DNA from: Stenopsyche tienmushanensis
Taxonomy: Eukaryota; Arthropoda; Insecta; Trichoptera; Stenopsychidae
Reading direction: 5' to 3'
Assembly (NCBI GenBank): GCA_008973525.1
Contig: WACJ01000108.1
Span: forward strand, 744,001 to 808,000
DNA length: 64,000 bases
Shown: positions 45,481 through 59,519 of the stretch, piece after piece
Layout: every line of letters begins with the position of its first letter
Position numbering within the stretch: position 1 is the first letter of the stretch
The notes under the pieces: model-generated
What the model was told of the DNA's origin: nothing
The model's database searches: none
Seen by the model: only the letters and a program-made list of their open reading frames with translations
Made by a program: the position numbers and the translations under genes

Positions 45481-46839
45481 GGAGCCACTATTGGCAAACT
45501 ATTAATATTTTTGATCAATCATCTTGATACAAATTTGATTTTTATTTTAACCATACATTAAGCAGTAGAACATCCCTAAATCCATTTTTTTTAAACTTCC
45601 AAATGTTTGAAATTTTATGTAGAAATTTACCAAAAAAATAGCTTTGTATCTATGGGAAAGGCATTATTTTCCAAGTGGTTCGAATTCAATTATGCCCGAC
45701 TAATACCACTCTTCGAGGCACATTTACACCCGATAATTGAAATACACCATTTGCCAAAAAAAGAGCAGATCGATGAATGATTCACAAGTTCGCAAGTAGT
45801 CGAAGGATTCCAGAATCTCATTAAATCGGAGTCCAAAGGAGTTATAGCACCTCCGGGAACATCGACTGCTACTCTCGCATGTCCCGATAGAAAATGAGAT
45901 AGATAGCTGGAGGCGTTCGCCACCCACCCCCGACACCCACAAGTCGCCCACTCATGCGTCCTGAAAATTATGTGAACACATAAACGGACACTGGGGGGGG
46001 AATGAAAGTCCTCATATTTTCTTCGTGCGATACAAATTGAATCTATTTTGGTACGCACCCTGATCACAGCATGATCTGATTAAATACACATGATCGACAA
46101 ATGATCACAGAGACATAATTAAATGGAATGAATATTAGCACCCAAACCTAATCAACCTTCTCAATCACATATTTTTCACACAAAACATATAAACAAGTCT
46201 TTATTTTAGAAATGTATAAATACCATGCAAAAATGACGAAGTCTTAGTCTTAGACGAACTTTTGAATAGATAAATTATATCCACATTTCTGGAGGGACCG
46301 GAGGTACGTTAACCCATCTTAAAATTCGCAACTCGCTCTTATAAATATTCAAGAGAACAGTTTTTCATCCCTTAAATCTATATTAAGTATACTCGGAAAC
46401 ATTTTGTACATTAATTTACGCTTTTAGAAACTTGCCACCGAAAATATCGTCCTAATCTTCAAACACACTTCAAAGAGCTTTAGACCGTAATCTTATACAC
46501 AAAGCAACTCAACCAGCGTCGTATAACCTTTCATATGCCTCTCGGTTTCCCACATTTTATGTGTAAACAACAACAGATTACGTATTAAACAGCGATTATC
46601 TTTCGAACTATAACACGAACTTTCTTACAAGTCAGAAATGCGACATTCTTATCAAAAATATACGACGAAAGATGGTTTTTTGTAATAAAAACCCGAGTGA
46701 GTTGCTCGACGTCTATGTTACAATGAGAACGCTAGGATTTTATTGTTTTAGTATTAACGTTTTGATTTTGTATATGTATAACCCAATCTAATGTTGGTAT
46801 GGAGTGCACCCGCAATATGTGCGTGAATCCAAAAGACTT
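45481..46839. other. No recognised feature
   Basis: Two overlapping minus-strand frames (125 and 75 codons, 45690-46067) lie in a GC-richer block with a G8 run at about 45994-46001. No motif is recognised. Confidence 0.45.
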
Positions 46840-47600
46840 CAGTGGCGTCATTTATCTTTCCTAGTTACCAAAAAATGACGTCTGTTTTTTGGGACCGTAA
46901 GGGGATCCTTTTGGTGGATTTAGAGAAGTCATTCAGAACTGCAGAAAGTAAATACTGACCCGTGGAGTCAGCCTCCTGCTTGACATCGCCAAGTCCCACA
47001 CCGCGCGAGCTTCACAAAAGATGCTGACATCGTTTGGATGGGATATTATCACCCAAACCCCCTTTTCATCTAGCTTGGCGCCTTCGGACTATCACCTTTT
47101 TACTAAATTAAAGGAGGTTGAGGAAGCTGTGAAAAAGTGCCTAAAACAGCTAAGGTTACCTTCTGTCCGTGAGAGATCCGTGTGATCATCCGTTTTTTTA
47201 ACTTTGCAGAACGGTTCCTTCGCGAATATCCATTGGAAGCTCGTGGAAGTTTATGATAGTGATGTGATGAGTTGACATGTTACGAAGTGGGTTAGTTTCT
47301 TCAGAGAGGGTCATAATCAATGATTTCAGACGAACTTGTATAAAAAATTGAAGAACAAGTGCGAAATGTCTCATGGCCTCTATTTTTTGGGACCATAAGG
47401 GACTATCATTAATGCAGAGGCTTACTGCAGAAGGGGAATGCTGAACTGGGAAGTCAGCCTCATGCATGACAATGTCTGGATGCTGACATCGTTTAGACGG
47501 AATATTGTCACCCTCCCCTTATTAACATCACTTGGCGCCTTCAGACTATCGCCTTTTCACTAAAATAAAGGAGTTTTAGAACGAGAAACATTTTTCTCTG
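46840..47600 (+). pseudogene. Two tandem Mar-B mariner C-terminal fragments around an N-terminal piece
   Basis: The first fragment (46855-47160) reads VFWDRKGILLVDL and later GWDIITQTPFS-like sequence with LAPSDYHLFTKLKE-like remnants. An N-terminal piece (47165-47330) repeats AATATCCATTGGAAGCTCGT and GTGATGTGATGAGTTGAC. A second C-terminal fragment (47365-47590) repeats the first (TTTTTTGGGACCATAAGG; GCGCCTTCAGACTATC). The order is scrambled, so this is nested or recombined debris. Confidence 0.65.
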
Positions 47601-50600
47601 GAGGTTGAAGTTGAACATGCACTCCGGTTCGTGGTTACGGACTAATATCAGATAATAAAATTATATAGCTATTTTAAAAAGTTCCATGTTACATTTAATA
47701 AGATTATACAGAAGAGCGTAGGGATCCACTTCAAAGGAACTAAACGTAAACAGTTAATGCTACGCATCGAGTTTCCTCTTAAAACAGAGTGGTGAGCGAG
47801 GGTCACCCCTTGAGTTGCGGCATCAAATCATATGGTGATAGAGGGTCACCTCTTGAGTGCAAAGTGTTAAAAGCAACCTTTACCAGATAAATTTAAAAAA
47901 TGTGCACGGTAACCCGCAGGTGATAATCTGGAAGTTAATTATCCTGGATTGAAGCTAAACAATCTGAGCTCTATATTTCTTTCATTAAATAAATTGATCG
48001 ATGTTTTTTTAATAATCATTACAAAATATTTGTATAAAAAAAGCTTCGAAAGCTTCCACGCCTCGCGTGAAAATGGACTTGTATTGTACATTTTGTGTTG
48101 GCACAAAAAGGATGTGCTATTGATGCATCGTACAAAGTGGTTCAACGTATGCTGAACAATTGAGAAGCACTGGTCTTTGCGATTTCAATCTACAATCCCA
48201 CTTTTTGAACAATAGGGTCCGTAAAATTGGGTTGCTTTGACGACCAACAATTGAGTTTCTTCATAATGGATGTTTGGATTAATTCATATTTTGCCTTAAA
48301 ACATTTCATAACAACAACATCAAAATGTCCTTCTTGATGCTAAAACGAAGCAACATTTAGGATTATTATTTAATCAACTCGATTTAATTATTTCGATAAT
48401 GGACATGCCCCCATTTGCATAGCGAGTCTGTATAGAGCGAACAAATATAAATAATTGATGTTGATCTTCACACATGAGCTGGTAATTGAACTAAATCCTC
48501 ATCATCATGAGGACAAACAAAAAGGATGAAAAACAGAATTATCCTTGTACATAGTGAAATGCCTGTCAGCGAGGATTAATCTCACACATCCATTATCAGC
48601 CTTGACTCTCACTATTTACCATTGTCACGTAAAATAGGCTTTCGTTAATCACCGGGGACAAAAATAGGCTGTTGGATCAAAAAATTATATGCTTAATTAA
48701 AATAGACATTTTATCCCGTGTTTCTGATCAAATATATGGTCAATATTATGATTTTATCGAAATAATATGACACTTTGTGAAAATATTTGTTTTTCTTCTC
48801 TGCGACATTCTTATTTATATAGAACATTCTATTTTTTAAAAATTTCAGATGACAAAAGGGTTGAAACTGTGTCAACCAGGAGACATCTTTTTCAACGTTA
48901 ACCAACGTTGTGAACGGACAGAGTGGGATGTTTAAAGAATCATCCAGTTTAATTGTCTCAGACTAAATAAAACGATCATGACAAAAATATATTAAAATAA
49001 TTTATATTTGATGATGTTTATTTAATCTCAATGTATTGTTTTTGCTTATAAAAAGTTCAAGAATAATGTTTGGGAAGCTTTGAATCCCTTTTCGAAAATT
49101 TCCGACCCACTAGAACGGAATATCTTGCTTCACGTGGTTCAGTTAGGGACTCGAATCGGAATATCTGATTTACGGAACCATCCGTGTAAATTATGTGTCC
49201 GATCTGTATGTGACCCTTTATACGACCAGCTGGAAATGGTTTCTTACGCAGTGTTTTCCATCCAAATACATCTTTCGGTTCACTTATATAATAACCGTGT
49301 TCCGAGCTCACAATGATTTTATAAATAATCTGCTAAGTGAGGGTCGAAATTGAATAGTAAACGCGAAAGAAAATGGAGCAAGGACACCCTTTATTGCCAA
49401 AAGATCTCTTGGACAGGAAGAAATTGGCTTACATTATGTTAATGTGATGGAATATTTGAAACATAAATAAAAGCACTTAAATTAGCCGAATATCATATGA
49501 AATGTCCGATGTATCAAAATAGTTAAGGTAGTAAGATTACTATTTTTCTCTTCGTTTTGTAACCTAAAATGGATCATATATTTTACAGAAAAACCTCTAA
49601 GCCCGATTAAGATTTTCGATCCTTTATGAAATGAGTACTCAGGTTCTGAAGCCACGAGATTCATACAATAGGTCATGGACATGTAAACGTCAATTATCGG
49701 CGTCAGTCTCCGAGTTGTGGAACTGAGGATTGGAAGTGGATGGGCTCCGAATAGAAATACTCTCATCTTTAACTGATTTCTTTATCGAAAACGCGAGAGG
49801 GAGAACTGGCCGCGGGAAGAATGTCTTCCCGCATCCAAGGCTATCGAATGACTCTCACATTTTTCAAATTGTTAAATTGACACAATGCGTCTAAATAAAA
49901 ACGGAAATGGCATGACACTTGCGACACGGACTAAAACTTGCAAAATTCCCGATTTCCCGACAAATTATTTATTTCCGTCGCTGCAGATGAATACTTATAT
50001 ACTATTATACTTTGATGTGATTCGTAATTATATCACGGAGGAATATAAAAATTCTGAGCCCCGTATCTATGATATTGCATATCGATATTCCCATTATTAG
50101 AGTCGAGGTGTAGTAAATACATCACCGGTAGGGAAAAGTTAATATAATAAATTGAAAAACATTTATGTATTCTATTTGTGTATATATAGATTAAACAGTT
50201 ACTCCTCTAGGCGTTACTTAAGTTCGCCAAATGGTAATTATGTCACTGTTTCCAAGCGTCCAGATTTCGGCAGGAATGTCTCGATTTAGTAGCCTTCATC
50301 GTGCTGATGAGATATGCGATTTCTGTTAGATAAAAATTTCAATCTCGAATTTCTCTGGATTACGTTTATTAATCCCGGGATTCATGAGCATCTAAAACTG
50401 TCCGGGATACCGGGATTGGATGACCTCGTCTACGTTGGGATAGATCAGAAAAGCCGCATGTCTGGATCTGGGAAATTTGTGGGAAGAGATGGATTTGAGG
50501 GAAAATAGTAGTTTTATGAGACTAAATCTTAATTTAAAAAAAACATATGGAAGGATTAAATGTTTGAGCCCTAATCTCTAAACAAATATTTTAAGGAAAC

Positions 50601-52419
50601 GAAAGCTCTCTTTGATCAACTAAGATTTGATGCCCTTGTTAACAAATACGTACACATTTTGTATAGTAGGCTAACTTTCTATAGCGTTTTATTTCTATAG
50701 ATTGGTCCCTATCTAGACGCTATAGAAGGGTTCACTGTATACATATATTAAAGCAAATCTGGCAGTCAATGTATGAAAATTTGAAGCTAAATTTATCAAT
50801 GGTCACGCATATATACTAAAACGTAATAAATAAATTATTCATGTGATTTGTGGATCGTATTGGGCTTCTTTTATTCTTCAAATTCACTTTATTACGTTTC
50901 GCCATCAATGGAAGGCAACAATGAAATTATAATCGATCGCCTGAAGTAATTATTTTCAAGGCAGAGAACACAATCTGATAAGTCGACCACAAATGAAAAA
51001 CCGCACGAACATTTCAAATCGAATTTCAATATGTGCGAGTTTCCAGAAAAGCGATTGTGCGATGGTGAGCTGTAGTTCAAAGTTAAGTTCAACAGGAGTA
51101 AGGCTTTCAGCAAATAAATTGTTTTTGGCGAAGGCCTTTGTATTGCTCCGATGTTGAGGGTTGGAACTATGCCGGGAAGCAATAACCCGCTTTGTACTCT
51201 CGGGGGTGCGTGGGTCTCTCGCAGGGATGACTGGCGTAGTTGATGGATGAGGATTATCGCAATAAAATGGAACTTCATTAATCACCCTGATTTGAGATGC
51301 AATGCCGGAAAGTCAAGGCGAAAGATTTAGTGGAGCTGCGACAGGGATGATCCGCATAAATCCGGAAGGATTTGTAATTTTTAGCTAATTTAATAAACTT
51401 TGACGCATCGATCTTTCACTATTTTATCCATGGAGTATTTTATTATACTATTTTTATCATTTGATTTAGCAAGATCTGTATATGATGAAAAAATCCAAAC
51501 AATAAAGATGGAGCGATAGTAATAAATACTATATATTTACAGCAGGATTATTTAAGAAATATATGATAATATGCATGTTCCTATAGGAAGTTGAAAGCCA
51601 AAAATTCTCTTAGTTAAATAGAACCTTTCACGTATCTGCACCTGATCCCGAACTTGTATTTCAGGGCACATACCAGCAGCATACATATGTCCCTATTTAC
51701 TTTCGGGGTTTCGGGATTATAGCCAATAATATAGAAAGTGTATGAAAGCCACCACAGTCGGGACGATTATACATCCAAAAGTTCTTCCGGGGCCGACGGT
51801 GGAAAACATTTTTCGCGATGGGAAAATCCAATTTTCGATATGCCAATGGGGGACGTTTTTTTTAAATCTCACTCAGCTGATGCAGCCGGGTGGAAAAACT
51901 GGATTTGTAGCACGCCGATGGCATTCGATCGAATTTTTTACGATTTAAAATGCTATTAGGAGGTATTTATTTCTATCAGCAAAAAATAGGCGTTCAGATC
52001 GATTCGCGAAATTTGCCATTAATGTACGTTTTGGCAGACGTTTTGACACTGGGCGGTGAAAAAGCTGAAAAATACGTGTCGGACGCTAAAAGCATTTCTC
52101 AACTTATGCTTTATGGCTTATTTCGAGGGAAGTTCAAAATGGGATTGAATTACGAGATTTCGAATTCACGAAAATTGAATTAGTACACGATACTTATTAT
52201 TTAAATAAAATAAGTGCAATGCAAAATAATTGTTAAATTGCTTATATTACAATTCAAATATGAATCTTTAATTAAAAGTTATTGCTAAGGTGAATATTAA
52301 GAGGACCGCACCTCCCACCGCAATCCTCCTCCCATCGTTAGTTCTAATTCCATTCAAAAAAAGGACAATTTTGTTGTCTTCTGTTAAAGCGTGTGATACC
52401 CATGCTACTCCGTAACACC
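47601..52419. other. No confident feature
   Basis: Frames of 84 (49057-49311, minus), 94 (49482-49766, minus) and 128/109 codons (50892-51285, minus) have no recognisable motifs. The last overlaps in two frames. A family C-like trace is at 49790-49850. Confidence 0.45.
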
Positions 52420-52980
52420 CATCTAATTTTTTGTAACTAAAAACTCGTTAAATGCGTACGCATATACATTGTAAATTAAAACTAGATGAAAATAATGCAT
52501 AATAAAATATGGGTTTATGTTGGTAGAGGGGGGGGGGGAATTCAGTCCACATTTCATGATCGTACAAGTCATAGAAGGTCCGGGTATGTATCTATCACAA
52601 TAAAATATGCTGTAAAGAGTTTTAAAAGGGGAAGAAGCGACCACAAAGTTTGTATGACCAACCGGTCCTCATTTCGGACCGTTGATACGACGAACAAGCA
52701 CCTCGCGATCGGATACCATGCCGAAATATATTCACAGAACATGTTTTGCGTCCATCTGACAAAGGTATAATCAGTATAATGGATTGTAAGGCGAATATAA
52801 TTACATCTGCCGGCAATGCCATTGCGTCAGTTTTTTTTCAAAAAGGAAAAACAATCAATGGCAAACATTATTTTAATTTTTGAACGAAAAAAACGGTCGC
52901 ATTTAGATAAAAAGCAAGTATTGTTTAATTAAGATAATGCACCAGTTCACATATATGTTTTATGATTCTATTTTGTAATA
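52420..52980 (+). pseudogene. Mariner M1 module plus C-terminal fragment
   Basis: The module starts near TTGTAACTAAAAACTCG and includes CCGGTCCTCATTTCGGACC at about 52662. It is followed by SAGNAIASVF, FQKGKTINGKHY, then RSHLDKKQVLFN.DNAPVHI, which includes the second catalytic Asp region (DNAPxH). No N-terminal half is visible to the left. A G-run lies at about 52529-52539. Confidence 0.7.
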
Positions 52981-53689
52981 TTGGGTAGTTCTGGGACAAC
53001 TCTCATAAAACAAAATTTTTGGAATGTGAAGAAACTCAATGTTTTGCCATCTTCCTTTTCGCCATTGCATTCGTTTCCTGTTTTGTTGTGCTTGGATCAT
53101 GGACTTTCAACGAATTTCAATCTGAAAATTCACTCAACGACTTCTTCATCGACGTCGTTCTAAAGTCAAAGTTGAAATTTAACTGCCGATCCGAGGCAAA
53201 CTTCGGTCTTTCCAAACAGTATAGCCAGTCATAAAATAGTTCACATAAAATCTGAGCATCGAATTGCATCGTCCACCCTCGTGCGATTTCAGGGGATTGA
53301 ATTAATTCAATACGGTCCTCGTCGGGGGGGTGGGATCAGACAAACTCGAAAGGGCAAACATCCGACAGTAAAAATCAAGAGGTTAAAATAACTACCGAAC
53401 AATTATTTAGCTGAACTATGCCCTTGGGAGCCTCAACGAACCGCACAGAATTAAATGCTGGAAGAAAAACATAAATTTGCATAAAGAATACACGCAAAAA
53501 TATAGGAATATAAAGACTTTATTTATACACTGGAAATATTTTCCCCTAGATATTCCATTATAATTAATACATTCGTCTGAATGGGATAACAAAGCTATTA
53601 AATTGTAATAATTGCTTTGAAGGCTTCTATTTAAATAAGATGCCAAATACCAAAATATAGTGTAAAATAATATTTTTGGGCATTAAGTA

Positions 53690-53950
53690 TGGAATATTAC
53701 GTCGTTCAAATGTCCGCCGCGGCTTTGCTTGATGACACGTATTCAGCAGGTCTAATTTTCGATGATTTTGTCGCATAAATTAAGATAGCCCCAAATGAAA
53801 AAGTCGTTAAATCGATGGTCAATTCATGTTGTCACCGCGCGAGATAACCATGCCCGCCAATTATTCGTGCAGAATATCCATCGTGGCATGCGCTGTGTAG
53901 CACGTAGCGCCATCTTGTTGAAACCACATTTAACTTATTGATGGTCTTTT
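53690..53950 (-). pseudogene. DDE transposase (Mar-A lineage) catalytic/C-terminal fragment
   Basis: The minus strand reads WFQQDGAT (second catalytic Asp), YTAHATMDILHE, MVISRGDNMN, FIWGYL-like sequence and finally SRGGHLNDVIFHT, the usual C-terminus of this insect DDE family. The third catalytic Asp block is eroded. Confidence 0.72.
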
Positions 53951-54844
53951 ACTATCATATTTTTTTATATTGGGATTTTAATGCTAGATCGTCAGTAGTT
54001 CAGTATCTAAGACTATAATGAGTATTAGATTTTGCCAGCCATATATTCAGTTCAATTAAAATCAGTCATTTCAATTTTAAAAAAGTTATTCCATTTATCT
54101 CATGTACATACGTCCCACAGCAAATAGAAAAAGATCACATAATACAACGTGCCGAGTTTGTATCAAATGCAGAATTGAATCATTCAATTTCATCTGGGGG
54201 TGGATTTCAATTTGAAACACTCCATTAACCGGATACCCTGGATATATACCAACATGGCAATTCCCTATTAACCTGGAATCATGGCCGTTCCAAATTGAAT
54301 AGTTCGAAATCGGGGTCGCCTTAAGTTTTCTATTAAGCAGGCAAAGCCTTCAAATACAGTTGTCGAAATAACGAAATGCAAGTGGACTTAAAAGACAAAC
54401 CTTAATCATTCAAATCAATAGATCAAGTCATCGCGTATTACGGGGATTCTCAATCAGTTTTGTCTGAAACTATTGCCAATATGATTATTTTGTATGAAAA
54501 TTGTTGGTGAGCATTTTAACGGTTCTGTGTATTTTCCAATTATTAAACGCTAATAGACTCCGACACTTCCCATTACTCAACGTTTGAATATAAATCCATT
54601 ATGCTTGCAGCGAAGCATTGTATATTTTTTTCATACTTTTTTTTGTGTAGGTGTTGATTATGAAGCACACAAGCCATTAAGCTTTTTCGCTTCAAACACA
54701 ACCCGTGAGGACGTAAGACAAATATCAGCCAGAATAAAGCTTATTTTTAATCAATAAATTCATCAAAGATTGACATTATCAAAGCAGAAATTTCATCCAC
54801 ATCTTCTTCAAGTTGTAATTGAAGATTCACGATGTTAACTTTAA

Positions 54845-55165
54845 GCTACGAGGGTCATATAGAAAGTAAGGTTACAAAGGCTACTAACGATTAGCTTATT
54901 TGGTTTTGTGTGATAATCAACCATTTTGTTCAGTCACAGTAATTTTTTCCGATGGAGAGGTCGTCGCGCCCTCTTGCCACCTTCCGTTAGTGCGAGATCC
55001 ACATGGTCAACCGTTTTTTGATTTGCAGAACAATACCACCGCGAATATCTATCGATAGTTCGTGGAAGTTTATGGTAGTGATGTGATGAGTCGACAATAT
55101 GTCACGAAGTGGGTTAGGTTGTTCAGAAAAGGCCGTATTGATACTCACGGCGAGAGAAGAAGCTA
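54845..55165 (+). pseudogene. Mar-B mariner 5' end and helix-turn-helix
   Basis: It begins near GGGTCATATAGAAAGTAAGG with TTACAA (terminal repeat), then the conserved leader TTTTTCCGATGGAGAGGTCG. A reading like VYGSDVMSRQYVTKWVRLF follows, from about 55065 to 55125. It is cut off at about 55165 by the 65-bp array starting CTAGTGGTGATCTGAAG. Confidence 0.7.
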
Positions 55166-55169
55166 CAGA

Positions 55170-55315
55170 GAAATCTAGTGGTGATCTGAAGACAAACAAA
55201 TCCAGTGGTGTCAAGTCCGAAGACCGTATGAGTCATGGAATAGGGCACATCCCTAGACAAACAAATACAGTGGTGTCAGATCTGGAAATCGTGCGAGTCG
55301 TGGAATAGGGCCATC
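55170..55315 (-). repeat. Tandem 65-bp array of a DDE-transposase motif
   Basis: Units start at 55203 and 55268 (65 bp), with a partial unit before them. The flank is CATGACAGAGTTGCCCAAAA. Fused on its left to a Mar-B fragment. Confidence 0.78.
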
Positions 55316-55618
55316 AAAAGAATTAATCTACATGACAGAGTTGCCCAAAATCGATATTCTAATTGAAATAATTTTGCAAAAATGAAAGAAGAAGTGTACA
55401 TACAAAGCAGAGGTGGTCAATTTGAATAAATTTTGTAAATAAATATTGAATGATATTTACAAAATTATCAATTTTATATTCGTTATTCGAATAATTGATT
55501 TTACGAATATTTGGAACCCTTAGTTACTACACCTCAAAATCCAGAAGATAATCCATATTTGTGAAGTATCCTGTGAATTTCATAGCTTTTAATTATATTA
55601 TATTATTACTTTTTATAT

Positions 55619-55901
55619 TATATTTATTCCACAATCGAGAGAGAGATTTGGCTGCAGGAGGGACGACCTCCCGCAGCCAAGGCTAACCGATGATTCTTCT
55701 CCGATTTCCGCCTTCTGTGTGACACTATCCAACCGACAACGGTGCATGCGCAAGAAGCGATCCGTCTGTATGCAGGTGTAATGTCTCCGCAGAGCCACAA
55801 GAGATGGCGCTATTAAAATAACACATCGCAACTAAAAAGAGATGGAAGATGTCGCTGTTAACAGTGCTACTACATGGGGGTGGTAAATCGCCCACGCTAC
55901 A
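55619..55901 (-). mobile_element. Truncated LTR, family C, minus orientation
   Basis: In plus sense it runs from TTATTCCACAATCGAGAGAG through GGCTGCAGGAGGGACGACC, CATGCGCAAGAAGCGATCC and TAAAATAACACATCGCAA, to CGCCCACGCTACA at 55901. This is the left (U3-like) part of family C only; the GC-rich end is absent. Confidence 0.7.
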
Positions 55902-55969
55902 CATTAATAAATAGCTTCGTTCGAATCCGCCATCTGTATTGGATAAGTCATGTAATGCTGACTGACAGT

Positions 55970-56366
55970 CATGCCATATTAGATTCGGGACTGAGTGGCA
56001 GTAGATGCGTCAAAATACCTCGTCTGAGTAGGTTCTCGTATGCGTTATAGACACTCATCGCTTTTAACTTTTGATGTAGTCCTATGAAACTGCATAAGAG
56101 TTGATATGGTGGATGCTGTATTTATCAGTGGATTATAATTTTTTTTATTTAAATAATTCCATGATTTTATGACTATAAATTGGATAATATATTTAAACAA
56201 TCATGTTTTTTAATCATTATTTTTTCCGTTGAAACTGATCTGATTGATTACATTGAAAAACAGTTTGATATATTTATATCCTTTGAATTTCAATGGAATA
56301 CAAGCATTTTTTGATCCCACATAAATTTTGTAACTTTACTTTATGGGTGACCCTTGTAGTATCAAC
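55970..56366 (+). repeat. Mar-B fragments including 3' terminus
   Basis: 55975-56105 matches 41460-41525 (GAGTGGCAGTAGATGCGTC). 56300-56366 holds the 3' end AATACAAGCATTTTTTGATC, TTTTGTAACTTTACTTTATG and GGTGACCCTT, inverted relative to the 5' terminus GGGTCATCCAGAAAGTAAGG. The middle is lost. Confidence 0.55.
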
Positions 56367-57149
56367 GCAAATAGTTAAAGCCCCTCAAGAGTATGTAGAA
56401 AGGCATGTTTACTTCATCTTCCACATCTCCGACATAATCCCTCTCCGTATAACTTTCAACATGCCCTACAACCTTTCGTCGATGTATTCCTGGTGGATTT
56501 ACAAGTCTCCGCTGATGTATTTCATTATGCGGACAGTGTATTCGATATGTTCTGACAACATCCAAGCCGTATTTATTTTCCAGGATACATCGTAATTACG
56601 TCGTAAAGCGAAGATTGCCACCTCGGATTTGATGGTCCATATAGCACGATTCCCTTTTATTGAGCAGGTTATATGTCCTGCAATAAAATTGCTATGATCA
56701 CAACAACTTTCAACTTCGAAGAACTTCGACGTGTAAAGTTAAAGGGTAGCGATCTCGGGGTGATTGATAGCTGGGAGCGCACTCATCCATATTCGAAGGG
56801 TAATCGATGTCGATGGATGTATTTGATTGCCCATCAGTCTAAGTGGGTGCCGTTCGGAATTTTTAATGTATCAAGCTGGATTTTTATGCTTTTTCACGAT
56901 CCAATTCGGATCGAATCAATTGGTAGATCAATCGTGCTTAAAACTTGTTCATTACAATAATGATTGATCGTTAATTTCTATCCTATCATAATGCCAAATA
57001 GCTTTTGAAACGGAAAAAAGCCTTGTTATAAAACTAAAGCCTCTTAATACAAATCCGATAATATAAAATCAATCAACGTCAAATGATAGGATATTTTATA
57101 ATAATAGTATAGAAACGACAAACATACCGCGGATCACAGACAATCACTT

Positions 57150-57168
57150 TTATATATATATATATATT
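57150..57168. repeat. (TA)n microsatellite
   Basis: About nine TA units. Confidence 0.8.
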
Positions 57169-57224
57169 ATTGTACATTAAATAAATACATTATTTCAACA
57201 ATCTCTAAACAAGTATTTATTCCA

Positions 57225-57336
57225 AACGAGAGAGAAAGAGATCTGGCTGCAGGGGGGACGACCTCCCGCAGTCAAGGCTAATCGACGACTCTCCCGACTC
57301 CCGCCTCCTGCGCGTCACTCCCCAACCGGCAACGGT
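57225..57336 (-). repeat. Short family C LTR fragment
   Basis: GATCTGGCTGCAGGGGGGAC, CTCCCGCAGTCAAGGCTAAT, CTCCCGACTCCCGCCTCCTG and AACCGGCAACGGTG match the centre of the family C LTR in reverse. Confidence 0.6.
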
Positions 57337-57469
57337 GGAGATTTTTATAAAAATGATTCAAAATAAGAACAAAAAATAAAGTGACATAAGCCAACAAAAA
57401 TTGTGTTTCCTGAACCGTGTCTTTTTGTGTGTATTTTTAACCCTTTGCTTTTTGAGTTAATTTTAAATT

Positions 57470-57830
57470 AAGTTAAACATAGATGTTATATTCGTATGTT
57501 TGCACAAATTTACTTATCTCTCAGGACCGCGCAGCGTGAGTCAAGCTTGTATACAAATAAATGAACCTCAACACTGTTGTTAGCACACAATATTCGTTCA
57601 ATTCACATGAGTGTCTTCAGTTTTACTAACAAAATAATGTGTTTGTTGAAGCTTTAAATCTATAAATTTGGGCCGATCGATTTAATAGCGTTTCAAATAA
57701 AATCACCAACCACCTAAGAAGACTCCGTGTAGGGGTAGCTTTACAGTATGAGTGTATGATGCATGCTCTTTCTGTAACACTCGAGTCTGAACGCACATAT
57801 GTGCGATTACTCATCAACGGGTTAGCGGTG
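57470..57830. repeat. Dispersed repeat L, second copy
   Basis: Same order of blocks as 38440-38910, with small insertions and deletions. A weaker relative (CAATTGCGATGAAAATTTTG) is at about 42840-43075. Confidence 0.6.
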
Positions 57831-59519
57831 CAAAAGTCATTAATAAAATATATTAAACAGGCGGTTGAACTTTGCAAAAAAATAAAAACATCCTCGACTT
57901 TTCGTTGCAATCTCATCCTCCACGGACGAGATGTGGTCTTGCACAATGAAGACACATCGACCACCTCTTGGGTTTAACGGTAAAAGTTTCGAGTGCTGAC
58001 TCACGATGATTATCGACGCTATTTACAGTAGTTAAACACGAAGTAAGAGATCATGGATCAAATCCGAGCCGGCTGTCAATTTAAAATTTTTCATTATCAT
58101 GAAGCTTGTTTTGAAAGATGAACGCCGAAATTGCTTTCCTGTCACGGCTGCTGGCAGTTCGCAGAAACCGAGACAAAAAGCCATCCATGCAAACATGCCT
58201 TTGGCGCTTTGAAATATAATAAGGTATGACTTTAAATACCAATTATTTTCTCAATAGTCAATATGTTTCACGCTCAAGATACGTCTTATTGAATGCCGTA
58301 CCATTGGACCCGGTTGCCATTCGATATTAAAGAAGAAACATCCGGTTGCGCAAAGGTCGCTTGCTTATCAAATATTTTTTGTGCATTGATGTTGAATCTA
58401 TTTCGGGTCGAACAACAGAAGAAAACAAAAAAAAAACATTGGCGATAATACATTTTGGATATCATACGCATTTGGGTGATTGACTTCATTAGACGCGTCG
58501 TTGAGAGCAGGATAGAGTTGAGATCAATTCTACGAAGAAGTAGAGTTTCATGAATCTGATGCGAAATCGCCCGGACTTTGGGCGAAGTTTAGCGCGGAAC
58601 ACCCGGTCTATAAAGAGTTAACGCTTTTTTGTGTTTGTGAGATGTTTTCATAAGTAATGTCGTTTTCCTCGATACATCTTCTTCAAAATAGTGTCCTTCA
58701 GTCTTTTGAGCAATAAGGATGTGTTTTGAAGTTTTTTATGTGAGTGTCAATCTATTAGTCGACTTAAGACAACAAAAATGACCCCATTAACCCATCAACG
58801 ACATTTTTTAAGAGGTCAGAATATCAGTTCTATAGAAGGGTTGAAACCGTTATTTCAGACTATTTTCAAAAAATTCCGTTTGATTATATGAGAAAAACAT
58901 AGACGAGTAAAAAAAAAAGTTGGCAGAAGGTGATGCATAATGTATACATTCATTTTCCATAAGAAAAATTCAATAAAACCAAAGAAAACAAATTTTAAAT
59001 TGCACTAAAAAAAACGACATTACTTATGGGAATATCTAATATTAGCATTTTTTTAGCTAATAAATACGTTTTTTGGGATAAGGTCGTAAAAATCAAGTAA
59101 TACAAAATATCACCGACAAATATTTTGGACGTCTAGCTGGATTTACAAGTTAAATGTTAATTTTTTAATAAATAAATATAAAAATATATGGCTGTTTTTA
59201 TTCTCCTGACATTTAATGTATGAATATGCTATTCAAAAGCATAACGGTATTGCTTTTTTAAAAACATGTTTATATAAGTAATCACCTTATAAAACGTCAC
59301 TCAATAAGTTCGTAGGATAACAAATAGTTGTTGCCACTATTAGCAAATCCACGTCTATTTTTGTAATTTTTAAAACCATCGAAAAATCTGAATTTCGTTT
59401 GTCGATAGTGCATTGATTTTTAATGGGAAAAATATCGTTCAAGCCAAACAATGGCTTGACAAGTGTTATTCGAGCTCTGTTCTAGATATTTGACATTTTA
59501 AAAGATATCAGAAGGCAAT

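Noticed and set aside
49057..49311. IIYTDGS in a minus frame resembling an RNase H motif
   Set aside because: Isolated seven-residue match without the other RNase H blocks.
56293..56595. Opposed 100- and 67-codon frames
   Set aside because: Neither shows a family motif; the left end is Mar-B 3' terminus.
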